Shown here: positions 21,645 to 34,200 of the stretch, in pieces | Layout: each line of letters opens with the position of its first letter | Numbering within the stretch: position 1 is the first letter of the stretch | Assembly: GCF_036324505.1 (NCBI RefSeq) | Contig: NC_086351.1 | Coordinates: 2,146,001 to 2,210,000 of the forward strand | Length of the DNA stretch: 64,000 nucleotides | Source of the DNA: Eleginops maclovinus | Taxonomy: Eukaryota; Chordata; Actinopteri; Perciformes; Eleginopidae | Reading direction: 5' to 3' | Notes under the pieces: model-generated | Databases searched by the model: none | What the model saw: only the letters and a program-made list of their open reading frames with translations | What the model was told of the DNA's origin: nothing | Program-made: the position numbers and the translations under genes

Positions 21645-24600
21645 AAGTATTGTCAAAATACTGAATAAAATGATGTAATACAAAAAACTAGTAACTAATT
21701 AGAAATGAAACAGAGGAAAACCCCTCATGTTTTAAAAGCTATATAAACATTGCCATTTAAAACTCCGGTCATATTTTTTCTCTGTTTACTGGGTGTGTTT
21801 TATTTCTAAATGCTTCTCTTGTGTAATGATTCATGGGGGTTTTCTTTCTCAGTGTTGTGATTCTTCTAGAGTCTGCTGCAGTGTTTCCTCCTGCTGAGAA
21901 ACGTTTGCTACGTGACGTCTCGGTACCCAGACGCTCTTGTTGAAACCGCCTCTCAGTACACAGTGTGCTCTACCGCTGGGTCAACCCTGCATTGGGTCAT
22001 TGGAGGCTGTCCGTGTTTTGTTTCTCCGAGGAGAGATTCGGGAGGGGCGGGGGGGGGGGGGGCTGATGTTCCCAGCAAAAAAGAAAGCCCAGCTTGTTAT
22101 AGACGGGAAGGAAGTATATGAGGACATTTCATCCAAGAATAAATAGGCCTACCACGCCCGTGCAAATATTTAGATATCTTCCCCATGATCAAGACTCCAC
22201 ATGCCAGGGTTGTCCTTCTTCATTCTTTCTTTGCTGAATTGATTTGCTAAATTATGCACAAAGACAGCAGTGGAAATGATCCATGTTTTTATTTACAGAG
22301 AAAAGAAGGGATCGCATTTAGCCTCAGATTGGTAAATGTGACGGATATTGTATCATGTTTTCTGTCTGGACTATGGAGCAGGAATACACCAGAATGTATT
22401 CAGCTTTGATCTTGTTCAAAACCCACCTCCACAGCTTCAGGAGTATCCGCAGATGACTGATACTGTTACATATGATTGAATTCTCCAGAAAAATAGTGGA
22501 CCTTCAGATAAGATTGTGTATTTTACAGTCAGATTGTGATATAGTTTGGCAACTCTGTGTGTTTGTATGAACATAAGTAATCCACTTCCTGTTGGGCTTC
22601 TCATTTATTTAATGGGCTGTGTTCTGATAAGATGATATGACTAAAGGATATTGCTGTACCAACCTGTTATTAGAGTCTGGGGAGGGATTAGGCACCAACC
22701 TGCCCTCTGTGTTGTGTGGATTCACACTACTGCCTCAAAGTCCAGCACAACCAGTGCAATACTCCATTCATTCCTAGTGTGTGTTCATTTCAATGCCACT
22801 GTTTTTAGGAATGTGTACCATCAGAGCACAACGTAAAATAAAAACACCTTTGAAATGGGCTCATAAGCAGGGCCCCATGACAGGAAACAGACACAAAAAT
22901 AGCTCTGTTTGATTCCTTTTTTTTTTTAAATAAATGTGCAAATTCGCTTACAGATTTGAATATAGTCAAATTACCAAAGCATGCAGCGAACCCGGGGAGT
23001 TTTGGGTCCTTGGGGATCTAGTGCCCCCACATTACCAGGTTGACAATTCAACCTTGGTTTGGAAATAAAGATCACTACCTCTGTTTGAGTTCAGCTGAAA
23101 CACTGGTGTCTTGGTCAGGGCTTAAGCTCAAATAGTGACAGCACTATGTGCCAGAATGAATGTCCAATGTCAGAATCCAGGTGAAACCAAAGCCTGAGTC
23201 TACATGAGAACAAAAAGCTTTACTCCTCTAACCCGAACTACTCCTGTTATCTCAAATGCAAAGATTCCATTTCTAACCCAATAACACTTGGGTTTGAAAA
23301 TGTGGTTTGAGTCAAACCTGATACCTGACCAGCTGCATGTCACCACGTCTTTCACAGTAACCAGGTTATAAAGCAGTGCCGGTAAACGGGTTCTGATTTC
23401 CTGTCTCAATCAGGTCAACCAGGTTTCTTCTGCACACGTCTCATCCAGTCTTTAAAACTGGTCAGACAAGACACATTTGAATGATGGATAACCAAAGCAG
23501 GGATGCTAATTCCAACCTTTTGGGCTCATTGTGTCCTCTTGTTGACGACAGGGTTGTTAAGGAACTATGAAACAATGAAGGTGGGCGACTGGGATGTAGG
23601 TCACCTATTTCCTTTTTAGACTCTGAACCCGTATGGACTGTGACAGAAGATACATAAGCTCTTGTATGTCATGTTTGCAGACGCACCATGACTCTTCTTA
23701 TTGACTTCTGGTAGATCGGGGTCAAACTGTGACAGGCCCGGGCATGTCTGACCTCGGTGCTCCGAGGTGTGATGTTGTTATGACTGGATAAGCCATCAGG
23801 TGGGTGGAGGGGTCAAATGGTCAGTGTCAGTTACAGCTCGTCATCCCCCCCACCCAGCTTTACTTTTCTGTTTGGAGACGGTGTTTGCTCAGCATTGATG
23901 GCGGTTTGTTGACGTCTGTAGCCTCCAACATTCCTTTACAGCAATCTGCGGATCTGAGTGCTTCAAAAGGCCATTGAACTCAACGGAAAGAGGCCATTGT
24001 GTTTGGAAATAAACCCACTGTGCTGCTGATAGTCATCCTTTCATGTGGTTATTTAGAGAAGTCCGGCATATGGCTGTGCACAATGCAGATGACCAATTGT
24101 CATTTTTCCCATTGGAAACTTGGAGTCATGCATCTTGTGACCACATGTTTTTCTTTTTGCCCTGGCAACGGCTGAATGAATGATTGTGTTGAAATGCTTA
24201 TTTCTGAAGGAGAAGTTCATGGTATTTCCTCATCACCAACTTAATAATTATAGCCCCCTCAGCTGATGCTAGGATCAGCACGCGGTCAGCAAAAATGAGC
24301 GCAGACTTTCAGTGAATGAATCACAGCGGTGAATGTCTCAGAAAACCACAAATTGAGTTGTCAGGCAAATGTGTGTCAGCGCCGCCAAACGAACAACCAT
24401 GAGTCGTACCCTAATACCTACAATTTAGAGGACATGACTAAGGTGGAATAAATCTGTTCTAGTCTGGGCAAGTTCTTTGCTGAGTGTAAAAGGTTGCTGT
24501 GGCTCAATTAGAGGGCCAATGCAAAGGTCTAGTAGGGACGATGGCTAATTTGGTCAGTTTTGTGTGGAATAAAATCAGATTCTGGCCCAGAAAGAGAAAA

Positions 24601-25130
24601 AGTTGTACGTTGAGTGACTAACTTTTCATGCAATGTGAAGCAACACCCAGTATGTCCATCCATGATTTTATGAATAGTTGGTGTGTTTTGTCCATATCTG
24701 ACCCCTTTTTGCACAGATTACAGCTCAAAGATCCACACAAATGGCATGTATTCATTCATTTGGATTTTCTAATCTATAATAAAGCAAACAAATAGGACTC
24801 AAACCAAGTACATATTTAAATAATTAGGTTTTCCTATCGTCGAATAACAGTGTGTGGGGTGGTGTTAGATGTACGTCAGCAATGTTTCTAAGGGAAAAAC
24901 CCAACAAATGGCTCATCCGCTCATACAGCAACAATATTTATGACAAATCTCAAACCAGAATTTGTTTTTTTGACCCGTAAACCCATTTTCTCTCACCCTG
25001 CTGACGTCTGGTCATTACTTCTTCATGATTTCATTCAATGCCGTTTGACTTTGTTAGTGGATTAACTTGATCACGTTAACCTGAGTGTGACCTAATCACA
25101 ATCTGTGGATGTAAAAGGAGTTTCATCACC
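21645..25130. other. Intergenic, no gene recognised
   Basis: Contains a G-run at about 22049-22062. At 23940-24130 there is a balanced-composition stretch that could be a conserved non-coding element (inference only). No element ends were identified. Confidence 0.4.
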
Positions 25131-25134
25131 TGAG

Positions 25135-25860
25135 GGAAAAGTAGAAGTACTCAGATCTTGTACTTGAGTAAAAGTAGAAGTACTCAGGTCTTGTACTTGA
25201 GTAAAGTAGAAGTACTCAGGTCTTGTACTTGAGTAAAGTAGAAGTACTCAGATCTTGTACTTGAGTAAAAGTAGAAGTACTCAGGTCTTGTACTTGAGTA
25301 AAAGTAGAAGTACTCAGATCTTGTACTTGAGTAAAAGTAGAAGTACTCAGATCTTGTTCTTGAGTAAAGTAGAAGTACTCAGGTCTTGTACTTGAGTAAA
25401 AGTAGAAGTACTCAGATCTTGTGCTTGAGTAAAGTAGAAGTACTCAGATCTTGTACTTGAGTAAAGTAGAAGTACTCAGGTCTTGTACTTGAGTAAAGTA
25501 GAAGTACTCAGATCTTGTACTTGAGTAAAGTAGAAGTACTCAGGTCTTGTACTTGAGTAAAGTAGAAGTACTCAGATCTTGTACTTGAGTAAAGTAGAAG
25601 TACTCAGATCTTGTACTTGAGTAAAGTAGAAGTACTCAGGTCTTGTACTTGAGTAAAGTAGAAGTACTCAGATCTTGTACTTGAGTAAAGTAGAAGTACT
25701 CAGATCTTGTACTTGAGTAAAGTAGAAGTACTCAGGTCTTGTACTTGAGTAAAGTAGAAGTACTCAGGTCTTGTACTTGAGTAAAGTAGAAGTACTCAGA
25801 TCTTGTACTTGAGTAAAGTAGAAGTACTCAGGTCTTGTACTTGAGTAAAGTAGAAGTACC
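25135..25860. repeat. Minisatellite, about 23 copies of a 31-33 bp unit
   Basis: The unit is built from GTAGAAGTACTCAG, then ATC or GTC, then TTGTACTTGAGTAAA. Copies differ mainly at the CAGATC/CAGGTC site and in the number of A before GTAGAAG. Single variants (TTGTTC, TTGTGC) occur near 25355 and 25420. The array is embedded at one end of a larger fish repeat that continues to 26249. Confidence 0.95.
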
Positions 25861-26249
25861 AGAGTGTAGGAATACTCTGTCACAGTGAAAGTATTCTAAA
25901 TGTTCCTCCAGTGAAAGTAGAAAGTACTCTCCTCTAAATGTACTTAAAGTAGCGACAGTAAAAGTAGTCATTGTCTGATTGGTCCATTTCAGAATAATAT
26001 CTCTGATATGTTTTATAATGATTGATCATTAAAGTGTTCTCAGAGCTGGTAAAGGTGCAGCTAGTTTGAATGGCTTTGTATACTGCAGGGTAGCTGCTGG
26101 ATTTACTGCAGGTGAACTAAAGTCTGATTTAAGGGAGATTATATTTACCATCATTAATCCTAATCTGCCTAGCAACTAAAGGGATTTAATAATTAAGTAC
26201 CTCGAAGTTGAGTACTTGAGTAAATGTACTTAGTTACTTCCCACATCTG
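25861..26249. mobile_element. Body and right end of a non-autonomous element carrying the minisatellite
   Basis: The right end, read inward on the minus strand, starts CAGATGTGGGAAGTAACTAA and then ACATTTACTCAAGTACT. This is a terminus I know from common fish hAT-type non-autonomous repeats (CAGTGGTGGAAAGTAACTAA-like). The GTACTTGAGTAAA core of the minisatellite unit is also found at this terminus (26211-26230), so the array probably grew from the opposite terminal repeat. No target duplication could be confirmed. Confidence 0.55.
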
Positions 26250-27395
26250 CTGTCAACAAGCATCAGAGACGGGTAACACTTGGCCTGATAACACCTACGG
26301 TTGGTTTTTTGGAACCCGGGTTGAAAAGTTTACTTTTTTTCCGTTTGTGTCTTTTAGCTTCACACTTGCATATCAACCGCAAGGTCATCAACTTTCAGCT
26401 CAAACAATTGTTTTATGGAGGGTTTTTCTGTTGTTCAAGCCTGAAAAATGTACTTCTCTGTACACTGTTTCATATGTAGTACCGCATACTACATTTGGTG
26501 TCAAGTTTTGTTCTTTCCCTGTAGCAATGCAAACAAAAACGTATCTACTGAGCATTATGTTGATTTGATTGTCCTCAATTCCACACATTTCTCTTTGTTG
26601 TGAAAACTTTGGGAGTACATTTCCAACAATCCACATTGATCGCAAACAGTTTGGTTAGAGTTGGGTGGTGTTATGCTAATAGCTTATTAGCTTATTAAAA
26701 TAACTCGAGGTAAATTATAAAATTCTGTGCAGCTCCCGATGAAGCAAAAAGACAAAACATATCCTATGTGTAAAATCGCTGCAGAATCGCTTTTAATGTG
26801 ACTTAAACTAAAAAAACAGATGTAATTTAAGAAGCATGTTTATTGGTCAGAGGCTAACTTTAATCCCCCTTAGTTTTGACAACTACACCAAGTGATTCCA
26901 TTAAATGTGTGTTTCGTGAGAAGGAATGGTTTCCCAGGTGTAGTTATAGCGGTAATTACAATTTCATCCGCAGCTCAAATCTTTTAATCATCACCTTAGA
27001 TCAGAAGTCTATAAAATCCCCCACACAAAAAGGACAGTCAAAAACGACACTTGATTGTTCTGTAAATGAAATGGCTTTTAGGTAATTTCCAAAATACGTT
27101 ATGCTGTATATCCAAGATTACTAAACTGAGCTTTAACTTTCTTTTTCCCTTTCTCGTTAAGTCTTACTAAATCACAGGTACGGAGCTCCCCTAATTATAG
27201 GAATGTAGGGAAAAGAAAGCAAATGGAAAACTATATGAGCTATTTTAAAGACTATTATTCAATTTAGAAAAATTGAAATAAATATTTACAAGAATAGAAA
27301 AAGTTCAATAAGAAGATTTTAATTATATATTTTTTATTATAACATAAGCAGTATTTTCCCAGTGTACAGTATTTTGACAATAAGGCCTTTAAATC
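26250..27395. other. Intergenic, nothing recognised
   Basis: AT-rich. The 114-codon frame at 26224-26568 starts inside the preceding repeat and has no family resemblance. Confidence 0.4.
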
Positions 27396-27399
27396 TTCA

Positions 27400-27631
27400 G
27401 TTTGAAACATGGCAAATTATTCTTAAACGTAACATTTGAGTTGAACCCTTCACCCTCTGATTGCTTTTAATTAATGCCCATCATTCTGATATAACGCACA
27501 TATTTGAGGGAAGGGTGAGAGGTTCAACAGTACGTGTCTTACTTCAAATTTCATAGGATAACATCATTAGCTAAAGGACATGTTATTAAGTGTAAAATGT
27601 AACTTTTAAGAATAATTTGCCATGTTTCAAC
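27400..27631. repeat. Inverted repeat with 38-bp arms (MITE-like)
   Basis: Arms at 27400-27437 and 27594-27631 are reverse complements with about two mismatches; the core is TTGAAACATGGCAAATTATT. A CACCCTCTGATTG motif inside the left arm region recurs as CACCCTCCGATTG just outside the right arm. Loop of about 156 bp. Confidence 0.75.
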
Positions 27632-27754
27632 CGTCACCCTCCGATTGGTAGACGCCCATTTGTTCCCCCGAGCCACATTTCCTAAAATATGTGTATTATA
27701 TCAGAATATAAAGTGACCAGCATTATTAAAAGAGGTTGCATTGAGCAGAAATGT

Positions 27755-27875
27755 GCAAAATATAAATATATATCTAAATAAATATACATTAATAAATATA
27801 AATATATACATATAATAATAATAATAATAATATACTATAAATGAATGTGTGTGTGTGTGTATATATAAATATACA
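27755..27875. repeat. AT-rich compound microsatellite (TAA, TG, TA)
   Basis: TATAAATA-type repeats, then (TAA)n at about 27811-27830, then (TG)n and (TA)n at 27847-27868. Confidence 0.8.
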
Positions 27876-29100
27876 ATATAGAGTATGAGGAATTTCTCAC
27901 ATGATGTGGTGATTGATACGGGTATCTTGCTGTTCAGTACATTTCACTAAACTGATACCAAGAGAATGACCGGGTGTCAGGATTGCAGTTGTTGGTGTGA
28001 TGGGTGATTTACCAAGCAGATGCAATGACTGTCTTCAGTGAGTCGAACCCCTATCGCATGCCACAAAGAACACCTACTCACCTATAAGGTAATTAGGGGC
28101 TTTTTCGGTAAGCTGAACTATTGTTTTGTCTTTCAAGGCCCTATCTGTGAATTTGGGTCAGGGCTGGAATCTTTTATCCTCCCCCATGGATGACGATGGG
28201 GGGGATTAGACATAGATTTTGCATAGACAAAATAAGCGCTCAGCTGATAACCAAAGAAACAAAGAGGCTGCAGCCTTCACGGTACCAGAAAGAGAGCTGT
28301 TGGGCAAAGTGTTGTTCGTCACAGACACAGAAAAGGTTGCTCACATACGGGAAACACTATTCAGAAAGATAATCCGCTCCGTGGATGCTCATCACATGGA
28401 TTTCAGCTCTATCTTAAATATTTGTGATGTATTTTGTGCTGTGGGTCGATGGCTTAATCCAGTGTTTTAGCATCCTAATCCTCCTACTGTCCAATTCAAT
28501 CAAAGTTCCTTTAAACCAGTAAAGAGGTTTAGCAGTTTAGTGAATGTGTCCATAAACAACCAGTGTTCCTGTTTCAAGTTCCTTTGAGCAACATCTTAAG
28601 GGATAAAGTCTTTATGTTTCCCATTGCGTCAAATCCTAGATAAGAGTCAAACCAACAAGTATCACCCGCAGCCAAGTCCATTATGTCTTATTCCTCTCTA
28701 TTGGGAACATGTTCCTTCACAACCATGAATACACACTTTTTTTTACTCCCACTGGTAGAAAGAACTCACAATATGTGTATTAATCCACTGGTGAATCTAG
28801 TCCCACCAATTTCCCCCTGTTTGATTACCAGGGTTCTGTCTAGACCAGGTAACAGCGGCCCTGCACCCTCCGATGCTGTGAACGTCAGCAGTGCCATCTT
28901 GTATACGGGCGTCGTGTTCTCGAAAGATTGATATATCTTATATGCAAGATCAGCGCCACAGTATCGTCCTCATACTAAATTCTCCTAGGCAAACCCAAAC
29001 TGTAGTTCCCAGCTGTTTGAGACTTAATAAACAGGAAGACAATACATCCAGGGGTCTTTCTAGAAAAGTACAGTATGAGGCACTATCGTCTCCATCGGAC
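27876..29100. other. Intergenic, nothing firmly recognised
   Basis: An 83-codon frame at 28219-28470 reads smoothly (segment LLGKVLFVTDTEKVAHIRE) but matches no family I know and has no clear splice context. Confidence 0.35.
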
Positions 29101-29122
29101 CAAATTAAGCTTTCAGGTGTAA

Positions 29123-29482
29123 ATCCTGCATCAGAGCGAAGCAGAACATAATAGTTCCTGCATGTCTTAAAGCTGCTGAGTCATATATTGCACCACAAAC
29201 AACAACAAAAATCCAGAGGTTCCTTTACTTCCTCTCCAGAAAAAGAACAGTAAAAGAAAGGATCAGAAATCTCAGTCTCAGTGTCAGCCTGCTGCCTGCC
29301 ACTCGTCCCCCGGCAGACCCACCGGACATCCCCTCGTTATTCTCCGTAAGCTGTCTCTGCCGTCTGACCAGACATCTGACCCCACCTCCATATCTCTGGA
29401 CTCATTAAACCCTTTCTGACCCACAGAGAGATTGTGGGTCAGAAAGGGTTTAATGAGGAGAAAATCTGCATTTTGGATTTGA
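29123..29482. repeat. Dispersed repeat, copy A
   Basis: Direct-orientation match to 30951-31258: CTGCATCAGAGCGAAGCAG, then CTTAAAGCTGCTGAGTCATA, CTGCCTGCCACTCGTCCCCC and CTCATTAAACCCTTTCTGAC. Copy A has about 60 bp absent from copy B (around 29215-29272), and a palindrome at 29401-29457 where copy B has a different 30-40 bp. Confidence 0.85.
29401..29457. repeat. Perfect 25-bp-arm palindrome with 7-nt loop
   Basis: Arm 1 at 29401-29425 (CTCATTAAACCCTTTCTGAC plus CCACA) is exactly reverse-complementary to 29433-29457. The loop is GAGAGAT. The related copy at about 31170-31200 has only the first arm. Confidence 0.95.
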
Positions 29483-30940
29483 TGGCGCACGCCCAGTTTA
29501 GACGAAACCCTGACATCTGTAGAAAACACCACTCTTACTCTTTACTCCAGCGTATTTACTTAATACTACCTCCGCTTAATGTGAAGTTATTCAAAAGTGA
29601 TCAATACATGTTTTACTTATTGCCATGTTTTCAATTGATAAGAATAAAACCCCCAATAGATGCATCTTACTGAGAACACACACTGTGTTTTATTTTTGAT
29701 CCAGTCCTGCACACACCATCCTAGAGCCAGTAAAACCTCCTTTTGCACTAAATGCGTTTTAATCCAACTGCAACAAAAGTCCCCAACAAACGCACCAGTT
29801 TGCGGCAGTTTCACTAGAAATGTTCTAAAAACTCCCAGCTTTTTAAGGAAATGTCTCAGACTTGAAAGAATATTTAGACAATACATCCTTCGAAAAGACA
29901 CCAGTTATTGTAAAATGATCTATATTTAATCACTTAACCTGATCAAATCAACACTGGAGCACTCTGATACCTGTGTTTTGATAAAAGCCTTGCAACACAA
30001 AACAATTTAATGTTGTTGTGAGTTAATTATTGGACATTTTAACTCCATAGAAAGATAGTCAATGATTTATAAGGCTGTTAATTTCCACAAAGTGTTGGGA
30101 GCGATCACTGGTTGCAACTCAATCACCGTACTGACATCAAGCGGAAGTCATCAATGTGATCCTTCATCCTCTGGGAACTGAACATGGGAACAATTTGGCC
30201 GTCGGTGCATTCATGTTTGCATTATTAAACATTAAGCATGAAATGACTGCACCTTACCCCAGAGCAAAACGTGGTTCAAACAGGAACCCGTTAGCTTGAA
30301 TCTGCTATGGGAATATTTCAGGTTTATCAGGGCTGTAAATCAGATCGATGGGACAAAGCGTGGGATCAAATGACCTGAGAAGTGCCAGCGTGGATCGGGG
30401 TCGTTATCATGTTAAGTGTATATAAAACCACTATGATCAGGTTTAGTAAACAAATTACATCATTGGTGTGCTCGTTAGATTAGTGATGAGCCTTGGTGAT
30501 TAAATCCCAAGCCTAGATCAAAACCAATCTGTTTTTAGGGGGGAAAACGAGTGCTGCCTTATCTGCAGAGCATTGGCACACTATAAAGCTAGGGTAGGTT
30601 ACGTAGTTTAGAAACATCTCTTGTTTTATATGTTGAAATCCCCGCCCAATCAATCAATCAATCAATCAAATGCTCTGTCAGTGTCGCCAACAAGGCAACC
30701 TTGTCGTTAGCTTTAGCAAGTTGTACGGCTAGCGCTGCTACTGACATTATAAAAAAGCTGGGTTTTGGTTTTGATGATGTATTTAGAAATCTAGCTTATT
30801 CTATATTGGTTGTTATTCATGCAACATCATGTAGCTTACAAATGCCTTTTTCCTCTTCATGTCTTTTCATGGATTGAATTAGTGCACGTGTTTGTGGCTG
30901 GATGAATGTATAGCGGGAGGCGCGGACGTCACTTCTGGTC
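29483..30940. other. Intergenic, nothing recognised
   Basis: Includes an (AATC)n microsatellite at about 30648-30668. No coding or element signal. Confidence 0.4.
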
Positions 30941-30950
30941 TAAATTAAAA

Positions 30951-31258
30951 TTCTGCATCAGAGCGAAGCAGGAAAATAATAGTTCCCTCATGTCTTAAAG
31001 CTGCTGAGTCATATATTGCACCTCAAACAACAAATAACAAGTCTCAGTGTCAGCCTGCTGCCTGCCACTCGTCCCCCGCAGACCCACCGGACATCCATCC
31101 CCTATTTATTCTCCGTAAGCTGTCTCTGCCGTCTGAGCAGACATCTGACCCCATCTCCATATCTCTGGACTCATTAAACCCTTTCTGACCAACAGAGATA
31201 TTGTTCTCTGGCAGCACGTTAACATTTTACGGGGAAGATCTGCATTTTGGTTTGAGGG
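30951..31258. repeat. Dispersed repeat, copy B
   Basis: Second copy of the 29123-29482 repeat, about 1.8 kb away in the same orientation. It lacks the palindrome and an internal block of about 60 bp. It is followed by AAGATAAGATATACTTTATT (about 31260-31280), the 3' tail sequence shared by many fish LINEs, so the unit may be LINE-associated. Confidence 0.8.
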
Positions 31259-34200
31259 CTAAGATAAGATATACTTTATTGATCCTAAAATTGGTCAAAT
31301 TACAGAAGAATTTCCCTTCAACAGTGTTTTATGTGTCAGATAGTTTGCAGATTTGTACCTCCTATGTTGAGATGTTTAGATTGTATAATTGTTTAAGTTT
31401 TAAAAGATTGGCGAGTTCTTCGTTAGCTTTGGAGCTAGCGCTACTTTCATTATGAAAAAGTCTGCAACACTGGACTGTGGAATCATTCAAAAAGAATCTA
31501 GTTTTCTCTACAGCTACCTACCCAAGCTTCAAAAGTGCAACACGTATCTGAAACCCTGTTGGATAGATGATGATATTACAGGGAAGAGAAAAGTTCATGC
31601 AGATTGCGCAGAAGACTTCTCTGGCTGTGATACAAACACACTAGCACCTAAATATCAGCATTGTGTTTTCAAAGGGATCATTTCCACGTGTTTCCGTAAC
31701 GAACAATACTGACAATCCCTGTGATAACACTCTGCTGCTATCCGCTGTCCTGCAGCACGCCGTGTGTGCATGCAACGTGTTTGCCTTGGGACTTCGACAA
31801 CAGCAAGTCATCTGATCTGAGTGTGTTTGTGTAGGAGCGGTTGTTTGTGCATTTCTGTGTTTGCTTGCTTCAACATTAAGCTCGGCGCACTTATTAGGTC
31901 GGTGTGAATGAACGCTTTTCATATCCCTGTTTTCGGAGACATAGCACACGTGTTTCTTAACCAGCTGACCTGACGTTTGTTATTAATCCACCTCTAATCT
32001 GTTCTTCATCAAGCATTATGGCTTGCTTAATGCTCGTGTCCTTTTTTGAGGAACTAGGCAGTCAGTTAAATTAAAGAAACCCCAGTTACCTGTATAATGG
32101 AGCAGGTATTTGGCACTCACAAAAAACCGAGCAATTCCCCATGACACCAACATAAGGAACAGATTACTTCTACCTATGAACTAAAAGCAGTTGCGGCAGT
32201 AAAACTGAGAGAATTGTCCTAATGTCACCCTAAGATTGATGGATTTTTGAACTTGTTTCATAGCTCTACTTGGAACCCGCTTTGCACAATACGATACTAG
32301 ATTTACAAAATGTCTTTTGAAGTTGCAACTCCTTCGGTGACAAACAAAGAAGGTTGCGAAATCGGACTGCCAGAAAGGAGGCGCCACTTGTGAAACCATA
32401 TCTGGAATATTTGTCATTCCAACAAAGTAGCTTTTGAGGAATCCGGAAATGTTCTATTTTCAGGGAGGAGGATGTGGCTCAACCTGTTATGTGTCATTGG
32501 TTTTCATTCTTACAAACATGAGCAGTTAACCTTGTGGGAAACTATGCTTATTTGCTTTCATGTGGCGAGTTGGATAAGAACATCCCCCTCATGATGTTAA
32601 TATGAAGAGGAGACGGCTAGCTTAGCGTAGCGTAAAGACAAGACATGTTGAAACCGTTAGCTCCGTTAAACGTTGGAAAGTACCAGCTCCTCTAATGCTC
32701 ACGAAATGTGTTCGATGTTTGCAAAAGCACAAGTATAAATACAAAAGGTTGGGTTCTCTTAATATGATTCCCTTTTAACTGAGCTTGCAATCTTTATGAT
32801 AAGCTAACGGAACAGCTCTCTAGCTCCATATTTAACGCGAGCGGTTCAATCCTGTTGGCTCCTGGGAAAACACAGGTTTGCAATAGTGTGACAAACTGGA
32901 GTTGGAACTTCAACACCAACATATTAGCCATCACAGACCTCTAGTGGCTGCTATTTTAATTATGAAAGGAGAAAATGAGGAAGTCAGTTGTTATTGTTGT
33001 TGTTGTTGTTGTTATGGGAGATGCACAATGAATTCAGCCAGAACAAACTCACATTTATTAAAGTCAATAACAAAGTCACTGCACGGGAGTTCGATCAACA
33101 GTACATTAAATGAAAATGTCCGAGGGGGAAGGGGATCCAGGTGAGATTCCAAGAGTGGACCTCTAGGCCTAAGTGCGTCCTGGGGCACTGGCCAGGTGTC
33201 CCCAGTTAGTTTAATTGGCCTCCTCAACTCCACTTCGTGCAAGGACCTGCAACACACACAGGCAACAGGCGGCAGGCTCTGGAGCCGTCAGAGTACGGAA
33301 ACAAGTAAAAAAAGACCAAGGCATTTCGTAGGAGGTACGTGTGGTTGGATTAATTGGTCAAACAAACACAAGACTTCCACCCCGAAGACCGGAGTTTGTC
33401 TTCCGAGTCACCTTACCTTACAGTTACCTTAAGTTCTTCACCACATATGTACGATGTTGTTAACGTTGCATGCTTATTTCAACTAAAACCTCGATCGTTT
33501 GTTGCCTAAACTTAACCAACATCGCTAAATAGAAAGGTCTCATCTTTAATGGCTGTTTCTGACTCTGTTATATTTGAACAAATCAGAAACCAATGTTGTT
33601 TATGGGAGTTATCCATACTCTGTCTTTGGGGTAAGAGGACGTGGTGTGAATAATCTCCTACGTGACGCCGACACGGGAAATTGGCAGAGTATTTCATGGT
33701 GAAAGTGCACGTCTGACACAAAAAGCGTCCGAACATGGCAGCATGTGAGTAGAGTAAACTCACACAAAGATCAAGGACACAAAAGGGAAAAAAAATCACA
33801 CTTCAGTAGAGACTGATGTCATTCAGCTCGGCTATTTTAAAGTTTTATGAGCAGCGACAAGTGTTCGACCACCGGATATATTCAGCAACTGGATACCCGA
33901 CTGTGGGTAATGATAGCCTTTATATAGAACAGCCAACACACAACCTTGTTTGAACATTTCATGGACTATTTGATTTGTCTCGTGTTACTTATGAAGGTGA
34001 AGATCATTTGCTGCCACAGTTGTTCGGATATCACGTCTATATTTCAGCTATAAGCGGCTATAAAGCAGTTTGTCCTGTGCCCTCTGCTGCTGCTGACTGA
34101 ACGCAGATTGCTCTGATTAATCTGTGATAGGTTATCTGACCTCTGAGAAACAAACTGCTGGGTGTGTTTCATCTTGAATGTGCAGCATGCTGCGTTTTAT

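Noticed and set aside
25135..25860. CRISPR-like array of regular repeats
   Set aside because: Units are head-to-tail without unique spacers and the genome is vertebrate; it is a minisatellite.
28219..28470. 83-codon open frame with smooth composition
   Set aside because: No recognised family, no splice partner; kept only as a remark in the gap description.
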